This document shows, piece by piece, positions 9,230 to 19,731 of a stretch of 64,000 bases of DNA. Position numbers and translations under genes: made by a program. The DNA lies in NCBI GenBank assembly GCA_016584495.1, contig WAID01000007.1, positions 2,714,001-2,778,000 on the forward strand, in the 5' to 3' direction. The stretch is from Celoporthe dispersa. Lineage: Eukaryota > Ascomycota > Sordariomycetes > Diaporthales > Cryphonectriaceae. Each line of letters begins with the position of its first letter. Positions within the stretch are counted from its first letter, which is position 1. The notes below the pieces were generated by a model. It did not search any database. It saw nothing but the letters and a program-made list of their open reading frames with translations, and was not told where the DNA came from.

Positions 9230-11875
9230 TCACACAATTCTGTATACCCTCTTCGCGATGAGGAAACACGCTGTTCCAAACATGAGCAGCCCGGCGGTGA
9301 TCCAGAAGAACCACCACAGGTCGCCCTCGTAGTCCTGGCCTGGCACCCAGACGTTCATTCCCCAGAGGCCCGTGATGATGTTCATGGGCAGCACGATCGT
9401 GCCGAGGACCGTAAGCTTGCCCAGGACGTCGTTCGTCTGCTCCGCGCGCTCGTTCATGCGGATGTTAATCTGTGCCAGGTAGTTCTGGTGGGATCTGGCG
9501 AGGATCCTGTTGATGAGGTTAGCGCTGGCGAGGAGCCCTCCGGAAGAAGAGAGATGGATACTCACATTTCATAGTGGCTCAGGTTTCCAGTCATGGTGAC
9601 AATGTGATCCTGAATATCGCCGAGATAGATGCCGATGTCCGAGCGCGGCGCCACCTCCCACTGTTCGTTGCACCGCTTTGCGAAGCCCTTGATAACGTCG
9701 GCCTTGCTGCCTAACAGGCGGTAGAGGCCCATTACTTTCTTTCGGCACTCCCCGACTCGGCGTAGCATGTCAGCACCCGTCTCAACTACCGTAGAGCCCG
9801 AGTCTGATCTGGCGTCGCTCTTTGAGATCTTCTCAGATTTTGATCTCTCCTTCCTCGTCGGGTCCCCCTCGGCATGAAGCCTGACGATGTCGGCATCAAT
9901 CTCATCCACTTCCTCCTCGACGCTCTGGATAAGAGGTAGATAGACGTCTGTAATATCGTCGATGATGGCGTACGCGATCCAGTCGGGTGTAAGGATCATG
10001 TAGTCGCGCAGCATCCGCACCCGCCGTCGGACATTTGCCGGGTGCGGGGTTGGGGAGAAGTGAAAGCTGATGATGCCGTCCTTGAGCACGACGAGGTACA
10101 GGTTGATCGGCTCGAGGTGGTCCGCGCTCATCGGGTCCTGGTTGAAAGTCCTGTAGTGCACAAAGTAATAGTGCTGGAAGAGCTCGACCTTCTCGCGCGC
10201 CTCCTGCATCATGATATCTTCGCTCGTCAGGCCATGGATTCCGAATGTTCTGGCGAGCACCCTCATCTCGGCATCAGTCGGGCTCAGGACGTCCAGCCAC
10301 CAGATCGGCCTGTCTCCCAGCCTTGGGGGCTTCTCTGCCTTCTCTGGCGGCGGGGATGCCACCGACCTTGGGTGCGCCGGTGTTGCCTCGCCAGAGCCCT
10401 GCCGCGACGTGTGTGAGCCTCCCTGAGCTGCCCTCGGCGAGAGCGTACCGGGGTCATGCGCCGGGTCTGTTCCTCCGAGGACAGAGTCCGCGACCGAAGG
10501 CTGACGTGTAGGCATCTTGGAACCGCCGTTCTGAGCGCCCAGGGACCGCCGCAGGTCGGAAACCTGCTGCTGCTGGTGATCCTCATCATCACTCTCAGAC
10601 TCGGAAGAATCTGACAGGATGGGCCTGTCTGGTATGAAGAGCTGCCGGAAACTGCTGCCCTGGCCCTCTTGCTGTACGAGTTCGGAGATCGTGGGGCTGT
10701 GGATGGTGCTGACGAACTCCTCGTTGAAATAGGTGAAGCGGTAGGGCGCGTCCTCTTCTGGCTGATACCAGCCCTTGTGGATGGGCCGCAGCCTCCCGTT
10801 GATCAGCTGAGGCTCCGTGATCCTCTTAGTCCTCCTCTCCTCGCTGCGACCTTCCTTTTCGATCTGGGCCCAGTCCTCGAGGAACGACAGCTGAGGACCC
10901 CTGATCCTGCGCCGTCGAGATCGCGCGTGGTGGCTGCGCTTCGGCCGAGGGTCGTCGTCCGCCATCTCGGACATGCCCTCCTGCGGGAAGCAGACATCTT
11001 CCTGGGCCGAGAGGTCGAACGTGCGCCGTCGCTCGAAGGGCGTGGGTGGCGCCTTGGGGCTGGAAGGTGTGTGGGAGCCATGATCAGTGAAGTCGTCATC
11101 GTGATGGTCCGAGTGGAAGACGTCCAGCTCGTCAATCAGCATTGCATCCTCCAGTCTCCAGTCCGGATCAGCGGCCCTGGTCCTCGGGGTTCCGGGCACT
11201 GATGGGGGTAGTTGACATCGTAGCTCGCGTTGAAGGGGTTCGTAAAGTCCTTCAGCCCGCTCGTCCTGCTCGACTCTCTCTTGCTCGAAGACTGTGCCCT
11301 CCCGGCGTCGCTCGAACCATGCGCTTTAGGCACCGTCGCCGGCTCGGATCGGAAGCGGCCTGTCGCAGAGAGAAGAGGTGCTCGTTCGTCAGGCGCAGGG
11401 TCCTCGTCCTCTTCCTGCCCGCTGCCTCCCCCGTGTATACTCTTCAGTTTTGTCACGCTCTGCGACGCCTGGTGGAGACCCGGCGACTGGAACGCATTGG
11501 AGGGCCGTCGAGGACGCATGAAGTACGGCTGGTCTCTGTGGTTGGCAAGTCAGGTCAGCCATCCGAGACACGCGCGTCCGGACAGGGGACGAGGGGGAAG
11601 TACCTGTGGTCCAGCAGAGTCTCACTGTCGATACTCGTCCCGCTGAGGTTATGCCGTTGACCGTAGAAGCTCTGGCTGGGGGCCGCCATGCTGGAACTGA
11701 TGACGTCGTCGTTGTCCATGTCATCGTTGGTGATCGCAAAGGACTTGCGCCTGTCTCTCCTCCTCTTCGCCCTGGCGCCACGCTTCTTCTTCTTTTGTGC
11801 ATTTTTCGAGGACCCAGCAGCAGGCGCACCGGAGCTGGAGCCGGGGAGGTTCACATCGGGGTTCGGCGCGGCCAT
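9230..11875 (-). CDS. MNR2: CorA-family magnesium transporter, Mnr2/Alr type
   Basis: Exons on the minus strand: 11875-11604, 11535-9566 and 9506-9230; about 839 aa once one base is restored. A long soluble N-terminus (KKKKRGARAKRRRDRRK, acidic stretches, SESESDDEDHQQQQ) precedes the CorA domain (IWWLDVLSPTDAEMRVLA, FHYYFVHYRTF-like strand, LEPINLYLVVLKDGIISFHF). Two C-terminal membrane helices follow, the first ending in the hallmark GMN (GLWGMNV, about residue 798). Such proteins move Mg2+ across the vacuolar or plasma membrane; the long N-terminus favours Mnr2. Exon 2 has a frame break at the C5/G5 run 11204-11208: one extra base gives DVNYPPSVPGTP and continuity, and the summed exon length is one base short of a multiple of three. 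Intron 3 has branch point GCTAAC. Confidence 0.9.
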
Positions 11876-13056
11876 GTTGGTGGTAGGCCCAGAGACGGAT
11901 CCCGGGTGAGGGTCGATGGGAGTGTATCTCGTGAACCGCCGCCCCTTTCCACAACACCTTGAGTGCGCGTGGGGTAGTTCAATTCATGAATGACTATGCC
12001 AGCGTCGCGAGAGCGGTCGCCTGGATTGCGTGGGTAACACACTCCCCAGAAACCAGGCAGGATCACCTGGCCGAAGGATGAAGCCTGCAGCAGCTCCTCG
12101 CCCTCCCGACTTCGGATGCGAACTACTGATCTGGGTCGGCTTATGACGAGTGCAAGGTGGGGTGCGCAGCTTGCCCAGAGGAGACAAAGAGATGGATGGA
12201 TTGATGCCAGCAGCAGCAAAAAGGTTTCTGTGCAGAATGTATAACAGACTGTACTGCTGGGGAGAAGGCGCTCTAAGGATGCTTTGGCAGATCAGGCAAG
12301 GGGAATGGGTGACCAGCCCTTCAATAAAGTCTCTTGAATGGTGTGAGAAAGGGAGATCGAAGTCGAGAACAAATGGGGCCAACCGACGAGGCCCACCGCA
12401 GCGTGTGAAAAGCTCCTAGGTTCAAGTTCGCGGGCGCAAGGTGACATCAGCACTCGGCGTCGACCATCTTTCTCAAGGCTGCCATTGTGGGTGGCACTTG
12501 GGCCCCTGGTTAGCGCATTTGGAACGATCCAGGGCCAGCCACCAGTGCCACCAGAGCAGCCCCCTGGAACGCCTGGCATGTGCTGCTGACTGTTGTGGAC
12601 CCTCAGCTGGTCCGACGTGCCCTTCCCTTCTGTCTGTCGCTCTCGTGTGAGAACTCGAAAGATCACTCGCCGGAGCCACGCCTCCGCTTCTCCATTTCTG
12701 CTCCATAATCTCGAGATATCGACGTGACACTTGTGAGAGGGGTGACACATACACATGCATGATCTAATGCAGCAGCGGCAAAAAAGGCAACACGAACCGA
12801 CTGCGATCAACCTAGAATCGTGCCAGGCTAGGTGGCCTGGGCAGGTGTCTAGAATTGTGTAGTGCCTGCGTAGCAACCAATTATGGGTCCTATGTGAATT
12901 TCACCAAAGGTCACGCGAGCAATTGCCCTCGATAACCATATTATGTATCAGACGATGCGTTCTTTTTTTTTTCTCTTCCTTTTTTTTTTTTGTTCCTTCT
13001 CTCTTTTTTAGCTGGGCTTCTCTGCTCAAGGGCGGACACGGTACGATCCACCGGCA

Positions 13057-13087
<31 letters not shown>

Positions 13088-13235
13088 TGTGTGTGTGTGA
13101 GTGGAAGAAAGAGGGTGCTCCGTCAAGCAGCTCACTGGGTATTGGCTAGGGATCATAATGATCAAGATATGCTACAAGCCAAGACATTTGTGCAGCACCC
13201 GGCCTGCCATCCCGTTTGCTGTCTTCTTCCCGGTC
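11876..13235. other. Upstream region of the Mg transporter, downstream of the patatin-like gene
   Basis: 1.36 kb between two minus-strand genes. Poly-T tracts at 12961-13010 and a (GA)n(GT)n tract at about 13059-13099. The longest ORF (194 aa, minus, 12292-12876) is Cys/His/Arg-rich noise with no domain; I do not call it. Confidence 0.45.
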
Positions 13236-15342
13236 TCAATACCTCGCACCAACGCTGTTGGCCCGGTGTCTTCCATCCCGCCCTCTACCCAGCATATTCA
13301 CAGACGTGCTCGACTTCCTCTTCAGCCCCCCCGGCTTCAGCCGCCGGGCCATCTGGTACGCCCGATCTAGCTCCGTCTCGATCGCGCACCGGATCCTCAG
13401 CGCCGACACCGCGGGCCAGACGCTTCTCTCACCTCGCAGGATCCAGTAGTCGAGCGCCTCTCTGGTCGGCGTCTCCAGCAGCCGGATAAAGTCGCCAGCA
13501 GTCACTTCCGGCACAAGCATCACGCTCGCGCCGGGGATGCCCTCGTCGACCAGGAACCGCCTTATGCCCGTGGGTAGGAGGCCGAGCGTGTCGAGCTGTC
13601 GGAGCCGGTGTCTGACCTCCAGGCCGACCATCCTGACCAGGAAGGCCGTGACAGAGGTGGTGGTGCTGCGGGTCTCGAACCGTGAGGGCCCGTGCATATC
13701 GGATTGAAGGAATGGGATGAGGTAGGGTCGGGCCTGGGAGACGATAAAGTGATTCACGTTGAACAGCTCGGCGATGCGCATGAGTGGTGAGTCGCGCTCT
13801 GTGTAGGACACGCGTGTCCAGTGTTGGAGGTCGATCTCGTTCGCGGGGGCCCAGGGAACGATATTGCCGTCCTGGTCCTTGCAGAGGATCGCATTCTCCC
13901 GGTGACCGTAGAATGTAGGGGTGGAGGCATTGGAGGCCACGGCGGCCGTCCAGATCAACTAAGGCGTGTAAGTTTAGACGACGACGACGACGACGACGAC
14001 GACGACTAGCCCACGCTGTTCGTTGTGTGAGGTGCTCTAAAAAAAACAATAAATAAATAATAAAAAAAAACATACCACATTCGGCGCTGTCAAGTAGTTC
14101 AACAGCGTCGGGACACCTGCCTGACCGGCCGTCGCAACGGTGATGTTCAACACCCTCTTGCTCCGCACAAATGCCTCCTCGAACGTCAGATCACCGACGT
14201 TCGCACGCACACATTCTTCGAGCACCTTGACATCGAGGAAATACCCCTCACGGTAGAACCGCATCACCCTACGGAGCAGTGTCTGCCACCTACTCGAGTT
14301 GCTCTGCTGTGCATCCGCCCCATGCGCGTCCTTTCCGTCGGTCTTGGTCTTGCTGGAGAACGCAGTCAGGTCGATCCCATCGCCCTTCAGGACGGCAGGC
14401 AGCTCCTCTTCCTTGTGGATAGCGACCAGAGCAGCAATCAATGCCCCCGTTGCAGTCCCGGTAATAATACGGGGGAGAAGGCCCCGCAGGAAGAGAGCCT
14501 TCACGACCCCCAGGTGGCAGAGACCAAAGATGGCACCGCCCTGCAGGACGAGCGTGCTCCGTCCAAACGCCTGCCGCGTGTCGTGGACAAAATCGAGCTT
14601 CATCTGGTTCGACATCGTCATGGGCGCCCTGACGCTGGCGGCAGCAGCACCGCTTCCGGTGCTCGTGTTGCTGCTGCCAGGCGTCGAGTTGTCGCTGAAG
14701 TGCACAGCCGGCGACTGCGACTGTGCAGACGACAGCACAGGCGCGACGACATTACTGCCTGACGGCTTGGTGGTCACGAGGGGACCCACACCACTCGGTG
14801 GTACGGCAGGCAACCCACCAATGTCCTCGATCGCCTCGGCCACCTGTGTGATGTACTCCTCGATGAGGTATTTGGTCCCTGCAAAACTTCGGTTGTACAG
14901 CTTCGTGGCGGTGATGTTCCCCAGGTTGCGCACCAGCCCGGACCGCAGCAGGTTCACCAGGCCGTGCATATCCTGCTCCTCCCGCGCGACCATGAGGCTG
15001 TCCAGCCGCTCGTTGATGAGCCTGTAGTCATAGTAGCGTGAGACCTGGTTGTAGCGCCAGAGGTCGAACCCCAGCAGGTTGTCAAGTCGCAGCGCAGCCT
15101 CCTCCCATTCTTCATACGACTCGGCGTGCCGGAGGATATCGAGCCAGAGCTCGGCCGGGGCCTTGCGGCGCCACCAATCGAGAACCCTCTGTGCGGTGCG
15201 AGTAGTAGCCTGGTCAGTTCTGTGGCCATCGCGTGCCGTTTGGGTGTGCTGCGCTCTGAGGGTTGCTTACCCGACGCCAAAACGCAAGGATCTCGATGAT
15301 GACGGCCCAGACGCCCGTGATCACCGTTGTCACCGACCCCAT
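13236..15342 (-). CDS. Patatin-like DUF3336 protein lacking the catalytic dyad
   Basis: Exons on the minus strand: 15342-15271, 15188-14076 and 13958-13236, giving 635 aa with phase-0 introns of 82 and 117 nt. A short N-terminal membrane segment (VITGVWAVIIEILAFW) is followed by DUF3336 (YYDYRLINERLDSL, LLRSGLVRNLGNITATKLY, GTKYLIEEYITQV) and a patatin fold. The family (yeast Tgl3/4/5) hydrolyses triacylglycerol or acts as acyltransferase at lipid droplets. The nucleophile elbow, normally GxSxG, reads GTATG here (Ala codon at 14451-14453, residue about 270), and the catalytic Asp motif (DGS/DGG) is replaced by SYTERDSPLMRIAELF. The oxyanion loop is QGGAIFG. I therefore expect a pseudoenzyme or a non-classical activity. 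I believe relatives in filamentous fungi share GTATG but cannot check. Confidence 0.85.
13977..14006 (+). repeat. (GAC)10 microsatellite in patatin-like gene intron
   Basis: Ten perfect GAC units inside the last intron of the patatin-like gene, next to a T/A-rich stretch (14041-14070). Confidence 0.95.
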
Positions 15343-16132
15343 GGCTTCTTGTCACTATTGAGACCGATGATGCGCATGTGAGCGCCGTGGCCGTGTTCAT
15401 CGCAATAACGTAAGGGTAGGGAGGTGATGTTGAATGGGCGCCATTGTGTAGAAGGGAAAACTGGTAAAGATTGTCGGAACTGCGTACGAGGTCGATTCCA
15501 AAGCCAGTGTCACAAGTCGCTAAATCCTTAAGTCATGACGCCAGCCCGGGCACAAGGGCAGCGCCTGGTTGACATGTGAAATCAACCGGTGGGGAAATTT
15601 GAGCCACCCTACAGGGTCGCTCTCAGCTAGCTTGTGCAGGGGGCAATGCATATGCGCAGCCCCCGTAAATAATGTTAGTAGCTCACGCAGCCGAGTTCAC
15701 TGCATGTCAAAAGGTCTATCGTGAATGCCATGTAATACTACGCTATGCGCCTTTTCAAAAGCAACTTGGTGCTCATGATTTTTATTCCCTTCATCTTTGT
15801 GATTTCTATCTGGTCACTGAACCTAGTGCCGCCCCGATCTTGTATCCTGGTCCTCATTTCACAGCAAACACCCTTCCTTTTCCACTCGAGATCTTCATCA
15901 TGCATGGTTCTTAGAACCTCGAGCCTCCTTCTGCAGGAATGTATCGGAGCTTCGCACCGACTGCCTTGGTAAATCATGCAACAATCCTCGGGAAAGACAC
16001 CCGTCTCAGTCGCCAAAGCTCAATTGAAAGGATAGGCTTCAACCAGGGAGGATAGTCAGTTCTCGTGAGACTGGACTGTCAAGGCATAGTTCATCTCATT
16101 CCCAGCCTTTGCCCTCGTGGCCGGAAGGAGCT
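15343..16132. other. Upstream region of the patatin-like gene, downstream of LEO1
   Basis: 790 bp between two minus-strand genes. Small unrelated ORFs only; no feature recognised. Confidence 0.45.
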
Positions 16133-17464
16133 TCACTCATCATCGTCGTCGGAGACAACACGACGCACACGCCGACGGTTGTGGTCACCAGAAGCGGCAG
16201 GAGCATCGTCGTCAGGCTCACCCTCGGCGTCATCGTCATCGTCATCGTCAGGCGTTCTCTTGCGCTTGGGGCGCGGCCTCTCGAAGTCGACATCGCCGTC
16301 GTCTAGGAGGTCATCCTGGTCGTCATCGTTGTCATCCTCTATGCTCTCCTCGTCGTCCGACGCGGCAATGAACCCATCTTCCATGTCATACTGATTGCTG
16401 CGGTGTACGCCATCGTCGTCCGAGTCATAGTCGTCGTTCTGTGGCCGTGACCGCTTAGAAGATCCTCCGGGGCCCCGCTTACGCCCCGATGTCGAGCGCC
16501 GAGCACCCTCCAGATCGCCAATGGAGAGGCCACCTTTCCGATAGCCGCCTGCTCCGCCCTCCATGCGCATCTGTGCATTCTCCCGCCGCCGCTGCGCGCG
16601 CACGTTCCTTCTCTGCCATCTCAGCCTGCTTCTTCTGAAGCTCGGGGTCCTGGGTGGCGGTGATGATCATATCGCCTTCGCGCACGGCCCCCTTCGCGAG
16701 TCCCATCTGCTCCCTGAGGCGCTCTGTGTCTTCATCCACGCGTTTCTTGTCAGGGCGGATAGCCCACTCTTCGGTGACATGTCCGACGGTGAGGAGCTGG
16801 GCGTGGGCCGAATGTGCAGCAGCGACATAACGATTGGCGTCGCGATCGGGCACGTACGCCTTTTTGGGCGGTGGGACCTGAGCCTTAACTTGTATGTCGT
16901 AATGCTCCTCCCCAACCTGCATGGTCAACGAGCCGTCGCTCCACCTATAGATGTTCGCGTTGCTTTCCAGCGCGCCCGTCTCGGGGTTCCGCCGGTATCG
17001 CACGAGGTTTAGAGGAATCCGGCGCCTGGCGTTCTCGAGATCCCACTCGGAAGCTTGCCACTCGTCTGTGTCGTATGGCTCGGGCACGAAGCGCAGGAAG
17101 TTGGGCACCTTAGCAAGTTGCATCTGGAAGCGGGGTTAGAGGTGGTCGCGCGTCGAGGAACATGACACCAGAAGCGACTCACGTTCCCATCTTGGGTCTT
17201 GGGCAAGCCGTGGCGGTACACGACGTCTTGTATGACCGTCAACTCGTTGGTTGGGGGACTGTCGTCTCTCTGGCTGCGGTCGTCACGGTCGGATGCACTG
17301 TCGCGCACGGGGCTACGCCTGCGGCCATCATCCGAGGCTAGGTCATCGTCGCTGGCGATGGGTGGGTTGTCCTCGATCTGAGATACGTCGCTGCCGGCAT
17401 CGTCGCCAAAGAGATCGTCACCTCCACCGTCAGAGACGTCGTCAATGCGCTCTTCGTCCGACAT
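16133..17464 (-). CDS. LEO1: Leo1, Paf1 complex subunit
   Basis: Exons on the minus strand: 17464-17183 and 17123-16133; the 59-nt intron has donor GTGAGT and branch CTAAC. The product is about 424 aa once the frame is repaired. The acidic N-terminus (MSDEERIDDVSDGGGDDLF) is followed by the Leo1 domain (VPNFLRFVPEPYD, RRIPLNLVRYRRN, YRWSDGSLTMQVGEEHYDI) and an Asp/Glu-rich C-terminus, the family layout. Leo1 sits in the nuclear Paf1 complex that travels with RNA polymerase II and affects histone marks and heterochromatin. The frame breaks at 16594-16601 in a GC dinucleotide tract; restoring one GC pair gives EKERARAQRRREN, typical of the family. Divergent from the Mob2 gene. Confidence 0.92.
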
Positions 17465-17962
17465 GATGAGAGCTCTCAACAGCTTCGGGAACCTGGCAGG
17501 TGTTGCTTGGTGTAATGATATAGCTGTCCGTGGGGGATGGTCTCAGGTCAGATGTTGGCAAGGAAGAACAAAAGAAGAAAAAAAAGTTGTCTGCGCTGGT
17601 CCTTGACCCGGAGCTCAGGTCGGATTGCGCCTGCGAAGGTAGAAAGCTGAATGGCAAGGCTGGCCTGCCGGCAAGAGCCAGCGGCAGATTCCCAAAACAG
17701 TTAGGGCGGGCTCTAGCGCACCTTGTGTGTTACAACGGCTTGGCAGATTCGCAGGCTGTTAAACCCCTTATTTTTCTACCAACGTGCAACTTATACAGCA
17801 CACGACCACACGACGATCTCGGGATTTCCTCTCCTCCACACTCCAAACGGCGGGAGGCGACGGCCACAACCACAGCTCCAACATCATCTCACTTCCCTCG
17901 AGCCGAGTCTTGAGCCTAGCCTATACCTTTTCACCTCTCAGCTCCGTGCTACATCACAAGCC
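17465..17962. promoter_or_regulatory. Shared upstream region of LEO1 and Mob2
   Basis: 498-bp head-to-head region, no convincing ORF. A short A-tract lies at 17573-17585. Confidence 0.45.
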
Positions 17963-19731
17963 ATGTCTCTGTTCTCCGGGATGTGAGTACTCTTACTTGA
18001 TATCCCACCCTTCCCCTTCTTCTCTCATACTCCCTATTGGCATGTGCGAGCGACATTGGAGACCGCCTTCATCTTGATGCCTCTCTCTCTCTCTCTCTCT
18101 CTCCCACCCTCCCCTTCTCAGAGCTTGGATGAAATAATGTGATCTTCATACATTTTCACCAAGCTAGCCACGGCTGTGCCTCCCAGCCGTGGCGCCGTCA
18201 GCCCCTTAAGGGACATCACCCACTGTGGTGGACAGGATGAGGAAATGTCATCTTGTCATTGGGCAAGCTGAGCCTGCACATGCCCGGCGGCCATTGTCTT
18301 TGGCGGGCTGTCACTTCTCTGCATCCGTCCCCTCCTGGCAGGCTGGCCCTCGAACATGAAATGATCCCTCGAGTTCCACTTTTCCCACGCCGACGGTGAA
18401 CCTCAACTCACCGCCTCACATTATCACCTACACCTCACCTGCCACACTGTACAGCCCAGCAGCCTACTGACCGTCTGTCTTGACAGCAACGCCCGCTTTC
18501 GAGGCTCAAACAGCAAGTCTCCCGGGCCGGGAAAGAGCGGCAGCGGCTCAAGCCAGCCGCCCGTCTCTCCCTTGAGCCTGGACAGATCTCAGCACAGCCA
18601 GTCGCCTGCGTCGGCGGGTCTGTCTGCCAACCTCCCACCTCTGCCAAAGTCTCCGTCTCTTGCTCAGACAATAGGCATGGACGAACAGAGCGGCATCATG
18701 GCCAGCGGTCACGATGTCCTCGAGTCATACCATCTTCCTCGTCCTCTGCCCCTATGGCTCAACCCCAACTACGCCAAGCACATTGTGAAGGGCAACTTCA
18801 TGACGCTGAGTGCCAGGCCGAAGACGGTCGAGCAAGGGGAGTGGATCGCCCACCAAGGTCTGTGTGAATCCAGTCGACCTAGCTCCTCACAGCGGCTGCT
18901 GACTGCCTGCCAAAGTTGTTGAGCACTACCGAAACTTGTGGAATTTTGTTCGCGTCATTCACGAGAAGGAGGAGGATGGCCTGTCCATCTGCAACCCGGC
19001 AACATGCCCTCGCATGTCGGCAGGACAGTGAGTGAGAGGACGTCATCCTCGTCCGGGCATCAGGCGCTAAACTTCTCACCGCAGAAACCACTCCTTCACA
19101 TGGCTCAACAGCCGAAGGGAACCCGTGGAGCTCCCAGCTTACGAGTACATTACGCTCATGTACGTCTCCTACGCCGAGGAGAGGCTCCCAAAGGCCTCGA
19201 CACGACCTCCTCTATAGGTGATTGCTCTGTTTGCACTTGCTGACAAGATGGACTGATAGGCAGCGATGGATATCCGGCAAGATTGACGATACGAAGATCT
19301 TTCCCACCGAGGCCTCCGGTGTCTCTTACGCACACAACGCCAACATCACCACCACTCCCCTTTCCCACCTGACGAATCCTGGCGAGCCTGACTGGATCGG
19401 AAAGCGGTCCGGCTTCCCGCAGAACTTTGTGGAGGTCTGCCAGACCATCTTCCGCCAGATGTTCCGCGTCTACTCACACCTCTACTGGGCTCATTATGTC
19501 GAGCCTTTCTACCACCTGAACCTCGAGAAGCAGCTCAACAGCTGCTTCAGCCACTTCATCCTCACCGCCACCGCGCTCGACATGCTCCGCCCACACGAGC
19601 TCGAGCCCATGCAGCCTCTAATCGATCTCTGGGCTGCCAACGGCACTTTCCCTCCCGAGTCCAAGGCTTATGAGTACGCTCACCTCAACGCCGGCCAGAA
19701 GCTTCTTCAGATAGCCGGCACTTCTGCGTAG
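17963..19731 (+). CDS. MOB2: Mob2-type NDR kinase activator
   Basis: Five exons: 17963-17982, 18487-18857, 18916-19027, 19085-19159 and 19260-19731, giving 349 aa; all junctions are phase-consistent. After a Ser/Pro-rich N-terminus (SNSKSPGPGKSGSG) comes a complete Mob domain: NPNYAKHIVKGNFMTLSAR, HYRNLWNFVRVIHEKEEDG, the zinc-site CNPATC, NHSFTWLNSRREPVELP, the kinase-contact region, YSHLYWAHYVEPFYHLNLE and NSCFSHFILTA. The sequence is the Mob2 class that activates the NDR kinase Cot-1/Cbk1 in polarised hyphal growth, not Mob1 or phocein. The first intron is long (504 nt) and follows a 20-nt coding exon, with the acceptor at GACAG; this is the least certain junction. Confidence 0.9.

Noticed and set aside
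12292..12876. 194-aa minus ORF between Mg transporter and patatin-like genes
   Set aside because: Random-looking composition, no domain, lies in promoter DNA.
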